From Echinicola strongylocentroti (lineage in GTDB: Bacteria; Bacteroidota; Bacteroidia; Cytophagales; Cyclobacteriaceae), in assembly GCF_003260975.1 (NCBI RefSeq), contig NZ_CP030041.1, forward strand, positions 4,033,501 through 4,097,500: 64,000 nt of DNA, written 5' to 3'. This document shows, in pieces, positions 35,981-44,271 of the stretch. A model generated the notes under the pieces. That model made no database searches. It had not been told where the DNA came from and saw only the letters and a list, made by a program, of their open reading frames with translations. Position numbers and translations under genes: made by a program. Position 1 is the first letter of the stretch, and every line of letters begins with the position of its first letter.

Positions 35981-36919
35981 TTAATTTAACCTGTTCAAAA
36001 ACCTGAAAAACTCAGAGTCTGTGGACAGGATGATGCTGGTGTTTTCATCAAGTGATTTCTCGAAGCTTTCCATGGTCCGTAGAAACTTGTACAGGTCTAC
36101 TGCTTGTCGGTTTTGGTTATAGGCAGAAGCATAGATGGCAGTGGCCTCGGCATCTGCCCGGCCTTTTATCTCTTCCGCTTCACGAAATGCCTCCGATTGG
36201 ATCTTGGCCAAGTCCCTTTCTTTGTCCCCCTGGATTTTTCGGGCTTCACCTTGACCTTCGGAACGGAACTGATCTGCGATACGGTTTCTTTCACTGATCA
36301 TTCTGTCGTATACCCTGTCTCGTACTTCGTTGACATAATTCATACGCTTGAATTTGAAGTCAAGGATGCGGACTCCCAAGTCCGTAGTCCGTTCGTTGGC
36401 TTTGGTGAGGACGATTTCTTCGATCTTTTCCCTGCCCACGGTGATCTCCTCCAGAATTTCCAGTTCTTCCATAAAGTCTTCCGTTACCTCGGGATCACGG
36501 TTGGTGGAGCGCACCACATCCAGCAAGTCATGGCTGGCAATGGCATTTCTGGTTTCTCCGTCGAGGATATCGTCTAGCCTGGATTGGGCAGAGCGCTCAT
36601 CCCTCAGTCGGATAAAGAACTGCAAGGGGTCTGTGATTTCCCAACGGGCATAGGTGTCCACAAAGATGAATTTTTTGTCCTTGGTGGGAACTTGGTTACG
36701 GTCGCCGTCCCATTCCAGGTACCTTTTGTCAAAGAACTGCACTTTTTGCAAAAAAGGTACTTTGAAGTTGATCCCCGGCGTAGTGCGGGGTTCGCCAATG
36801 GGTTTCCCAAATTGTGTCACGATGGACTGCTGGGTTTCATCTTGAATAAAGATGCTGCTATTGACGGTGATCAGTAGGATGATCCCTACGACGATATAGA
36901 TGATAATGCGCTTATTCAT
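35981..36919 (-). CDS. hflC: HflC, SPFH-domain protease modulator
   Basis: A 312-residue protein with one N-terminal transmembrane helix (about residues 4-22). An SPFH/band-7 domain follows (VTQFGKPIGEPRTTPGI, FVDTYARWEI), then a long helical region with the GRADAEATAIYA motif. HflK and HflC form a membrane cage around FtsH protease. Its start overlaps the hflK stop by four bases (ATGA). Confidence 0.93.
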   Translation of the reverse strand: MNKRIIIYIVVGIILLITVNSSIFIQDETQQSIVTQFGKPIGEPRTTPGINFKVPFLQKVQFFDKRYLEWDGDRNQVPTKDKKFIFVDTYARWEITDPLQFFIRLRDERSAQSRLDDILDGETRNAIASHDLLDVVRSTNRDPEVTEDFMEELEILEEITVGREKIEEIVLTKANERTTDLGVRILDFKFKRMNYVNEVRDRVYDRMISERNRIADQFRSEGQGEARKIQGDKERDLAKIQSEAFREAEEIKGRADAEATAIYASAYNQNRQAVDLYKFLRTMESFEKSLDENTSIILSTDSEFFRFLNRLN

Positions 36920-37893
36920 TTCTCAGTACCTCCTTTTTTGTCCAAGTTTAATAGTGGCAATACATTATTGCCTTTTTCGTCCACAATGACCTTGTTGCCC
37001 AATTTAGGTAGGACTTTTTCCATGGTTTCCAAATAGATCCGTTGTTTGGTCACTTCAGGAGCCTTGATGTAGGCGTTATAAAGGGAGTTGAATCGTTCGG
37101 CTTCACCTTCTGCGCGGTTTACCCTGTTGAGGGCATAGGCTTCTGCGAGTTCGATGGTCTCCAGTGCCTCGCCACGGGCCCTTGGGATGATTCGGTTGTA
37201 GTCCGCTTCGGCTTGATTGATAAGGGTTTCTCTTTCCTGCTGGGCTTCATTGACGGCGTTAAAGGACGGTTTTACAGGGTCTGGTGGATTGACATCTTGA
37301 AGGACTACTTGGTCGATACGAATGCCGTTTTCATATTCGTCACACAGTTCCTGTAATAGCTGTTCTACACTGCTAGCGATTTCTTGCCTTCCTACGGTCA
37401 GCACTTCGTTGACCGTGCGGTCCCCAACGATTTTGCGCATGGCAGCCTCGGACATATCCCGAAGGGTTTTGTCTGCATTTCTGACTTTGAAAAGGTACTT
37501 GTAAGAATCGCTGATCCGGTACTGGACCACCCATTCCACATCGGTGAGGTTCAGGTCCCCGGTGAGCATGGTGGATTCGCCGACATATCCTTCTTTAATA
37601 TAGTCGGATCGTTGGCTGGGTGAACTGGTGCGAAAACCAAACTCTTGCTTCAATTGTCGCTGTACTGGGATTTTGTGCATTTTTTCGATGCCAAAAGGCA
37701 GGGTGAAGTTCAAACCGGGTGGCACCGTACGGTTATATTTCCCCATTTGGATCACCACTCCTTCTTCCTCAGGCCCTACCGTATGGATGGCACTGAATGC
37801 CGCAACAATGATCAAGAGCCCCAAGATGATTTTTCTCAGGTTCTTTTTGATCATGTCGGGATCAATATTAATGTTAAAATTTCTGTTACTCAT
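36916..37893 (-). CDS. hflK: HflK, SPFH-domain protease modulator
   Basis: A 325-residue partner of HflC. The N-terminal helix (about residues 18-36) is followed by EEEGVVIQMGKYNRTVPPG and the EIASSVEQLLQ region of SPFH proteins. It is first in the two-gene operon. Repeat A2 begins 24 bp upstream of its start codon. Confidence 0.93.
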   Translation of the reverse strand: MSNRNFNINIDPDMIKKNLRKIILGLLIIVAAFSAIHTVGPEEEGVVIQMGKYNRTVPPGLNFTLPFGIEKMHKIPVQRQLKQEFGFRTSSPSQRSDYIKEGYVGESTMLTGDLNLTDVEWVVQYRISDSYKYLFKVRNADKTLRDMSEAAMRKIVGDRTVNEVLTVGRQEIASSVEQLLQELCDEYENGIRIDQVVLQDVNPPDPVKPSFNAVNEAQQERETLINQAEADYNRIIPRARGEALETIELAEAYALNRVNRAEGEAERFNSLYNAYIKAPEVTKQRIYLETMEKVLPKLGNKVIVDEKGNNVLPLLNLDKKGGTEK

Positions 37894-37917
37894 GAGAAGT
37901 ATGTGTTTTTTGAGTTT

Positions 37918-38063
37918 GATTATACGCTTTCTTGCCAGTAGATTTTATTTCTCACCGAACGCACAGAACCCCCAGAATGAAATAAGGCTTTTCTGAGATT
38001 TCAGTGGTTTCTGTGAGCACCTATTTACTATTGCTGTGATTACTGGTGTCATTGCGGATATAC
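37918..38063. repeat. dispersed intergenic repeat A, copy 2
   Basis: A 146-bp block nearly identical to 262-407 and in the same orientation. It lies in the divergent gap between hflK and susC. Confidence 0.85.
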
Positions 38064-38205
38064 CTGTTTTTAAGCTAACGAATGATCAATCTTCAAAAAA
38101 TTATTGAGACCACCACGAGGAAAGGTCTGAAATGTCCATGTTTTTTCGAAATGGCCTTTATATAGCCCGATAGTTTGTTTTCGTATTGTGGTGATTTTGG
38201 AATAT

Positions 38206-38250
38206 CCCTGTTTTCAGGGATGGAATAGGCTGATTTTTTAGGAAAATTTG
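38206..38250 (+). promoter_or_regulatory. susC promoter with CCCTGTTTTCAGGG site
   Basis: The perfect palindrome CCCTGTTTTCAGGG (38206-38219) lies with its third C exactly 35 nt before AAAATTTG (38243-38250), a 7-of-8 -7 box. There is no -33 TTG, which suits an activator-dependent promoter. The leader to susC is about 110 nt. Confidence 0.7.
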
Positions 38251-38367
38251 ACCAAAGAAAATAAGACAGGAATAATTATGGGCAATTGACAGTGAACCCA
38301 AAATCAGTAAAATACCCGTTTTTATTCCGCTCTTATCAAAAATCAATTCACTTAACTATTATCTAAA

Positions 38368-41300
38368 ATGTCAAACATGAAAAAACTTTTACGCTGTTGC
38401 TTATGGGCGGTATGTTTTCTCCTGTTCCATTTTCAGGTGTTTGGGCAGACCGTGACCGTTTCGGGTACGGTGTCAAGTGCTGAGGATGGAGGGACTTTGC
38501 CCGGAGCAAGTATCTTGGTGAAGGGGACCACAAGGGGTGTGACCACCGATGTGGATGGAAACTACCAAATCCAAGCTGAAAAAGGCGAAATTCTGGTCTT
38601 TAGTTTTATCGGAATGATCGCCCAAGAACGTGAGATAGGTGGCCAAAACACCATCAATGTGGCCTTGGAGGGAGAAGCCAAATCGCTCGATGAGGTAGTG
38701 GTGGTCGGCTACGGTACACAAAAACGGAGTGACCTAACTGGTGCGGTGTCCACGGTGGATACCGAGGTATTGGAGTCGCGTCCTATTACCGATGTGGGCA
38801 GGGGACTGCAGGGTACCACGCCTGGGTTGACGATTACCACGCCGAGTGGACAGATCGGCCAAAATCCGTCGATAAGACTACGCGGCATGACGGGGACCTT
38901 GAGCAATTCCGGTGGTGCCCAGCCTTTGATCTTAGTGGATAATGTGGAGGTGCCAAATCTCCAAATGATCAATCCCGAGGATATAGAATCGATTTCTGTC
39001 CTTAAGGATGCGGCATCGGCTTCTATTTATGGGTCAAGAGGTGCTTGGGGGGTGATCCTGATCACTACCAAAACCGGCAAAAAAGGGGAAGCACCCAAAG
39101 TGAATTATTCCAATAACTTCTCTTGGGCTACACCAACAAAAACACCTGTTATCGCATCAGCTGCAGAAGGAGCTGAAATGGCTTTCAGTGCACTTCAAAG
39201 GACCAATCCATCTACCAATGTTTTTGGAGTGGTGGGGATGTACTTCGATGAAGAAGGTATCCAGAAAATGCGCGAATGGGAGCAGCAGTATGGAGGACAG
39301 GATCTTGGAAATGAAATGGTAATGGGAAGGGATTTTGAAATCCGTGACGGCCGTCTTTTCTTCTATCGCCCTTGGGATGCAGGAGAAATGTTTATGCGAG
39401 ATTGGACTCCACAGCAAAAACATGATGTGTCTGTAGCTGGGGGCAGTGAAAAGACCACGTATCGTTTAGGTGTTGGATATCTTGGGCAAAACGGCGTGCT
39501 GAAAGTAAACCCTGATGAGTTTAACCGCTATTCACTTGACCTGAGTGTTAATACTTCGGTGACCGATTGGATGGATGTAAGAGGGAAAGTGCTCTACAGC
39601 AGAACCAAGTTTACCCGACCGTTCTATTATAGTTCAGAGACCTATGACCCTTGGTATTATCTGTTCAGATGGCCAAAAACCTATCCTTATGGTACATACG
39701 AAGGCTATCCATTCAGAAGTGCGGTAACTGAAGTGAGCCAGGCCAAGATGAATGAAGAAACGACATCGCTAAGCCGGATCAATCTCGGTACCACGATCAG
39801 GCCTGTCGAAGGACTGAGTATCGATGCCAATTATACGTTTGACTCCAATAATTTCCATGACCATCGGACAGGTGGGGTGGTTTCGGCCTATAATTTCTGG
39901 GCTACTGGAGCAGACCTTCAATATGCTCCTTATTCAAGTGCGTCCTATAACAGAGTGGAATACCGTTCTTCTTGGAGCAATAGGAATGTGGGAAAACTCT
40001 TTGCCACCTATGAGAAAAGTGCCGGAGATCATGAAATGAAGTTCATGGCAGGCGGAGATATAGAAGCTTACGAATACTGGTACCAAAGCAGTCAAAGAAG
40101 GGACCTGATGGACCTAGATCGTGGGGAGCTGGACTTGGCTTCCGGTGATCAGTTTGTGGATGGATCACGGAACCAGTGGTCCACCATGGGGGTATTCGGA
40201 AGGATCAACTATAACTACATGCAGAAATACTTCCTGGAAGTCAATGGCCGCTATGATGGGTCTTCTAGGTTGTCTCCTACAGATCGATGGGCGTTTTTCC
40301 CTTCCATGTCAGCAGGGTATGTAATTACGGAGGAGCCGTTTATGGAGTCTGTGACCAATGTGATGTCTTTTATGAAGCTACGGGCTTCTTGGGGCGCAAT
40401 CGGCAACCAGAATGCCTACTTGAGTGATATCTATAGGATCATGAACTCCTATTCGTCCGGATGGTTGGTCGGAAGTGACAATCAACTGACCTTTGGTACT
40501 CCTGGAGCCTTGCCTTCTTCGCTGACTTGGGAGACCGTGACCACCTTGGATTTTGGATTTGATTCCCGGTTTTTTCAGGATAAGCTAGGGGTGACATTTG
40601 ACTGGTATCGAAGAACTACCAGTGATATGCACAGTGCCGGTGCTGTACTGCCTGCGTCCTACGGCACCAGTGCTACCAAGCAAAACCTAGGTGAGCTAGA
40701 GACCACTGGTTGGGAATTGGCAGTGGATTATTCCCATTCCTTTTCCAATGGCTTTAACCTTAATGCCACGGCCATGCTTTCGGATTTCAAAGAGCGAATC
40801 ACTGAATTTGCGGACAATACCAGTATTTATTCCAATCGCAAAGGACGAGTTCTTGGCGAAATTTGGGGATATGAAACGGACAGGTTGTTTACCAACGACG
40901 ACTTTGTACAGGATGCAAATGGAGAGTTGATTACCGAAAACGGTAAATATGTCCCGAAAGAAGGAATTCCTTCACAATCCCTGTATGAAAGCGGGTGGTT
41001 CTTTTATGGCCCAGGGGATGTGAAATACAAAGACCTTAACGGGGATGGAGAAATCACCTATGGATCCAATACGGTAGAAGATCACGGAGACCTCAAGGTG
41101 ATCGGTAACTCTACACCTCGTTACCAATATGGATTTAGATTGGGAGGAGATTATAAAGGAATCGATTTTAGCTTCTTTATCCAAGGTGTAGGCAAGAGGG
41201 ATTACTGGGCGAATGGGCCGCTTTTCGTCCCCGGTTACCGTCCAGGAGAGGCATGGTTTGCGCACCAGCAAGACTACTGGACGCCAGAAAATCCAGACGC

Positions 41301-41628
41301 TTTCTACCCACGCCCTACGGATGCAGGCCAATCCAGCAATTCACGTAACTTCTTGAGGCAGACACGCTACTTGCTGGACATGTCCTATATGAGAATGAAA
41401 AACATCACTATAGGCTATTCCCTACCGCAGTCAGTTATAGGAAAATTAAACATTGATAAGGTGAGGGTTTATTTCAGTGGAGAAAACCTGTTTGAGTTTG
41501 ATAACCTCGACCTTCCTATTGACCCGGAAGTGGATTATACCAGTTCGGGATTAAATGACTCCAACACCTTTGGCAGGGTTTATCCTTACAGCAGGAACCT
41601 TTCTTTCGGTTTGCAGGTGACACTTTAA
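38368..41628 (+). CDS. SusC/RagA-family TonB-dependent outer membrane transporter
   Basis: A 1086-residue outer membrane porin that imports oligosaccharides. A signal peptide (to about residue 26, VFGQ) is followed by a carboxypeptidase-like domain (VSGTVSSAEDGGTLPGASI) and the TonB-box region (LDEVVVVGYGTQKRSD). Then come the plug (PSIRLRG, VEVPNLQMINPEDIESI) and a 22-strand barrel ending in NLSFGLQVTL. Another in-frame ATG three codons later (MKKLL) may be the real start. It is paired with SusD 13 bp downstream. The sugar is inferred from the neighbours: muramyl or GlcNAc-containing glycans. Confidence 0.94.
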   Translation: MSNMKKLLRCCLWAVCFLLFHFQVFGQTVTVSGTVSSAEDGGTLPGASILVKGTTRGVTTDVDGNYQIQAEKGEILVFSFIGMIAQEREIGGQNTINVALEGEAKSLDEVVVVGYGTQKRSDLTGAVSTVDTEVLESRPITDVGRGLQGTTPGLTITTPSGQIGQNPSIRLRGMTGTLSNSGGAQPLILVDNVEVPNLQMINPEDIESISVLKDAASASIYGSRGAWGVILITTKTGKKGEAPKVNYSNNFSWATPTKTPVIASAAEGAEMAFSALQRTNPSTNVFGVVGMYFDEEGIQKMREWEQQYGGQDLGNEMVMGRDFEIRDGRLFFYRPWDAGEMFMRDWTPQQKHDVSVAGGSEKTTYRLGVGYLGQNGVLKVNPDEFNRYSLDLSVNTSVTDWMDVRGKVLYSRTKFTRPFYYSSETYDPWYYLFRWPKTYPYGTYEGYPFRSAVTEVSQAKMNEETTSLSRINLGTTIRPVEGLSIDANYTFDSNNFHDHRTGGVVSAYNFWATGADLQYAPYSSASYNRVEYRSSWSNRNVGKLFATYEKSAGDHEMKFMAGGDIEAYEYWYQSSQRRDLMDLDRGELDLASGDQFVDGSRNQWSTMGVFGRINYNYMQKYFLEVNGRYDGSSRLSPTDRWAFFPSMSAGYVITEEPFMESVTNVMSFMKLRASWGAIGNQNAYLSDIYRIMNSYSSGWLVGSDNQLTFGTPGALPSSLTWETVTTLDFGFDSRFFQDKLGVTFDWYRRTTSDMHSAGAVLPASYGTSATKQNLGELETTGWELAVDYSHSFSNGFNLNATAMLSDFKERITEFADNTSIYSNRKGRVLGEIWGYETDRLFTNDDFVQDANGELITENGKYVPKEGIPSQSLYESGWFFYGPGDVKYKDLNGDGEITYGSNTVEDHGDLKVIGNSTPRYQYGFRLGGDYKGIDFSFFIQGVGKRDYWANGPLFVPGYRPGEAWFAHQQDYWTPENPDAFYPRPTDAGQSSNSRNFLRQTRYLLDMSYMRMKNITIGYSLPQSVIGKLNIDKVRVYFSGENLFEFDNLDLPIDPEVDYTSSGLNDSNTFGRVYPYSRNLSFGLQVTL

Positions 41629-41641
41629 AACGCATCAAATC

Positions 41642-43354
41642 ATGAAAATCAGAATATTAACATTATTAGCAGCAATTGTGACATTGGTGAGTTGTGAGGA
41701 TTTTCTCGAAAAACCACCATTGGATGAGCTAACAGACGAGACGTATTGGTCCAGTGAAAATAACGTAAGAAGTTTTTCGTGGGGATTTTATACGGCTTAC
41801 TTTAGTGGTTACGGTTCTGGATATGCTTGGGGAGATTTTTTCTCCGGACAAAGCCTAAATGATGACTTTGGCCCTACCAGTCCGTCTCAGTTTAGACAAA
41901 ATATCCCTACAGGGGCAACAAGTTCCTACTGGACTTTTGCTTGGGTAAGAAAGGCCAATATTTTCTTGGAAAGGATTCAAACTGTACCCATGGATGAAGA
42001 AGCCATCAATCATTGGTCAGGAGTAGCACGTTTTTTTAGGGCTATGGAGTATCATGATCTCGTGAAGCAGTTTGGAGATGTCCCTTGGTATGACCATGAA
42101 CTGGACGAAACCAATGAAGAAGACCTCTACCGGCCAAGAGATCCGCGCGAGTTTGTGATGGACAGGGTGTTGGAGGATCTCCAGTTTGCGGCGGATAATG
42201 TCCGTCAAGTAGATGGCGATCCTGGCCTTTCTGTAAATCGCGATGTTGTGTTGGCATTTATGTCCAGAATTATGCTATTCGAAGGGACATGGCAAAAATA
42301 TCATGAGGGAAACACGGAGAAGGCACAGTCTTATCTGGAAGCAGCCAAATGGGCTGCCAATGAAATAATCAGTGCGGGGAATTATTCACTGGACGATTAC
42401 AGGGAAGTTTTTACCTCTCTCAACCTTTCCGGAAATCCTGAAGTGATCCTTTATAGACACTATGAGCCTGGGTTGGTGACGCATGCGCTCAACAGCTATA
42501 ACAACAAGGAACCACAGACAGGTGTCTCCAAAGATGCCGTAGAAAGCTACTTGGCCAGTGATGGTCTGCCAATTAATATATCGCCTCTATATCAGGGAGA
42601 CAAGGGGATAGGTAATGTGATGGCCAATCGCGATGGAAGGGTTTATGGTACCTTGGTGACGGATGAGTTGAGGCTCAATGGAATCTTGTCAAATTACAGT
42701 ACCACGGGCTATGCCACCCTTAAATTCCTCAATGAAGAAATCAAGGACGACCCAGAAGGCAGCTCTAACCTGAACTATACCGATTCTCCTGTAATGCGCT
42801 ATGGTGAAGTGCTGATGAACTACGCTGAGGCAGTTGTAGAATTGGCCACTGTGGGTGGGCCTGCTATGACTCAGGCTGATTTGGATATGTCCATCAATGT
42901 GCTCCGGGACCGTCCTGGAGTAGGAATGCCTCATTTGACATTGGTGGGCAATGAGCCAGGTGTGAACGGGGTAGCTTATGATGACCCCGAGCGGGATCCT
43001 GATGTACCTTCCCTGATCTGGGAGATCAGAAGGGAACGCAGGATTGAACTGATGATGGAAGGCTTTCGATTGGATGACCTGAAGCGTTGGGAAAAGCTGG
43101 AATATAGCGATACCGAAGCCAATGAGGATATCAATCGTGGTGCTTGGATCGACAAGGCAGATTACCCTGACCTACAAAGCAGTGTGACGCTAACTGACGG
43201 TGAGACAGGCTATATCATTCCCGCCACAGCAGCGGCATCCCAAAGGAGGTTTGAAGACCCCAAAGTGTATTTGGATCCTGTTCCCTTGGATCAAATCACC
43301 CTTTATGATGAACACGGGGTGACGCTTGAGCAGAATCCAGGCTGGGAGCAGTAG
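41642..43354 (+). CDS. SusD/RagB-family glycan-binding lipoprotein
   Basis: A 570-residue surface lipoprotein with lipobox LVSC near residue 18 followed by EDFLEKPP, the usual SusD start. The TPR-like fold shows RFFRAMEYHDLVKQFGDVPW and the C-terminal IRRERRIELMMEGFRLDDLKRW, both diagnostic. It forms the lid of the SusC importer and captures glycan. Confidence 0.95.
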   Translation: MKIRILTLLAAIVTLVSCEDFLEKPPLDELTDETYWSSENNVRSFSWGFYTAYFSGYGSGYAWGDFFSGQSLNDDFGPTSPSQFRQNIPTGATSSYWTFAWVRKANIFLERIQTVPMDEEAINHWSGVARFFRAMEYHDLVKQFGDVPWYDHELDETNEEDLYRPRDPREFVMDRVLEDLQFAADNVRQVDGDPGLSVNRDVVLAFMSRIMLFEGTWQKYHEGNTEKAQSYLEAAKWAANEIISAGNYSLDDYREVFTSLNLSGNPEVILYRHYEPGLVTHALNSYNNKEPQTGVSKDAVESYLASDGLPINISPLYQGDKGIGNVMANRDGRVYGTLVTDELRLNGILSNYSTTGYATLKFLNEEIKDDPEGSSNLNYTDSPVMRYGEVLMNYAEAVVELATVGGPAMTQADLDMSINVLRDRPGVGMPHLTLVGNEPGVNGVAYDDPERDPDVPSLIWEIRRERRIELMMEGFRLDDLKRWEKLEYSDTEANEDINRGAWIDKADYPDLQSSVTLTDGETGYIIPATAAASQRRFEDPKVYLDPVPLDQITLYDEHGVTLEQNPGWEQ

Positions 43355-43411
43355 GGGAGTATGCGGTGTTAAGTACGAAGTATTATGTACCAAGTACGAA
43401 GTATTTAGTGT

Positions 43412-43441
43412 GTCCCTCTTCTCCATTTGGAAAAGAGGGAC
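43412..43441 (+). terminator. hairpin between susD and the deacetylase gene
   Basis: A perfect nine-base stem GTCCCTCTT / AAGAGGGAC with a 12-base loop, followed only by ATTTT. It may partly end the susCD transcript or process it. Just before it AAGTACGAAGTAT occurs twice (43373-43409). Confidence 0.55.
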
Positions 43442-43455
43442 ATTTTAAGCGTTTT

Positions 43456-44262
43456 ATGGGTATGGAAACTTCTGTGCTGTTTACAACTGCTGCAAGGGCC
43501 ATTGTGCTGACCTTGTGTTGGCTGCTTTCTTTAGAAGTGGCGGGGCAGCAAGGTAATGGGCAGGTCATTTCACATGGAGCGGTCATCAGAGGGGATACTA
43601 CCAAAAGGCAATTGGCACTGGTGTTTACAGGGCATCAATTTGCAGATGGCGGAACGGCCATTTTGAATGCACTGGAAGAGGAGCAGGTCAAGGCTTCCTT
43701 TTTCTTTACAGGTGATTTCTATCGAAATAATGCTTTTGGACCGCTGATAGAAGACATTAAGCAGCGGGGGCATTACCTGGGAGCGCATTCGGACAAACAT
43801 TTGCTCTATTGTGATTGGGAGCAGCGAGACCGCCTTTTGGTCAGCAAGCAGGATTTTGCGGAGGACCTGAAAAACAACTACCGTGAGATGGCGCAGTTTG
43901 GTATTGAAAAGGAGGATGCCAGATTCTATTTACCTCCTTATGAATGGTATAACGATTCGATCAGTAAGTGGACAGCAGAAATGGGACTCCAGGTGGTGGA
44001 TTTCACGCCCGGTACTCGCTCCAATGCAGATTATACATCGCCAGAGATGGAGAATTATGTGAGCAGTGAAGCAATACTAAGAAGTATTATGGAGCAGGAA
44101 ACCTCCAAGGGAATGAATGGCTTTATGCTCCTGATGCATATTGGCGTAAGCCCAAAAAGAACCGATAAGTTTTATGATAAATTATGCCTATTGATTAGTA
44201 CATTACGACAAAGAGGATACCGCCTTGTGACCGTGGATGAATTGCTTTGTTTGCAGAATTAA
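43456..44262 (+). CDS. secreted NodB-fold polysaccharide deacetylase-like protein
   Basis: About 268 residues with a signal peptide ending VAGQQ. The NodB fold is recognisable by ASFFFTGDFYRN, the metal motif HSDKH and late LLMHIG. Motif 1, normally TFDDG, reads FTGHQFADGG, so the usual catalytic-base Asp pair is altered. The same form appears in Bacteroidota proteins beside GH9 enzymes. It may remove N-acetyl groups from GlcNAc-containing glycan, or may act on another bond. The start is chosen at the ATG giving a proper signal peptide; the longer frame reads through the hairpin at 43412. GH9 starts nine bases after its stop. Confidence 0.8.
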   Translation: MGMETSVLFTTAARAIVLTLCWLLSLEVAGQQGNGQVISHGAVIRGDTTKRQLALVFTGHQFADGGTAILNALEEEQVKASFFFTGDFYRNNAFGPLIEDIKQRGHYLGAHSDKHLLYCDWEQRDRLLVSKQDFAEDLKNNYREMAQFGIEKEDARFYLPPYEWYNDSISKWTAEMGLQVVDFTPGTRSNADYTSPEMENYVSSEAILRSIMEQETSKGMNGFMLLMHIGVSPKRTDKFYDKLCLLISTLRQRGYRLVTVDELLCLQN

Positions 44263-44271
44263 CCCTTTACG

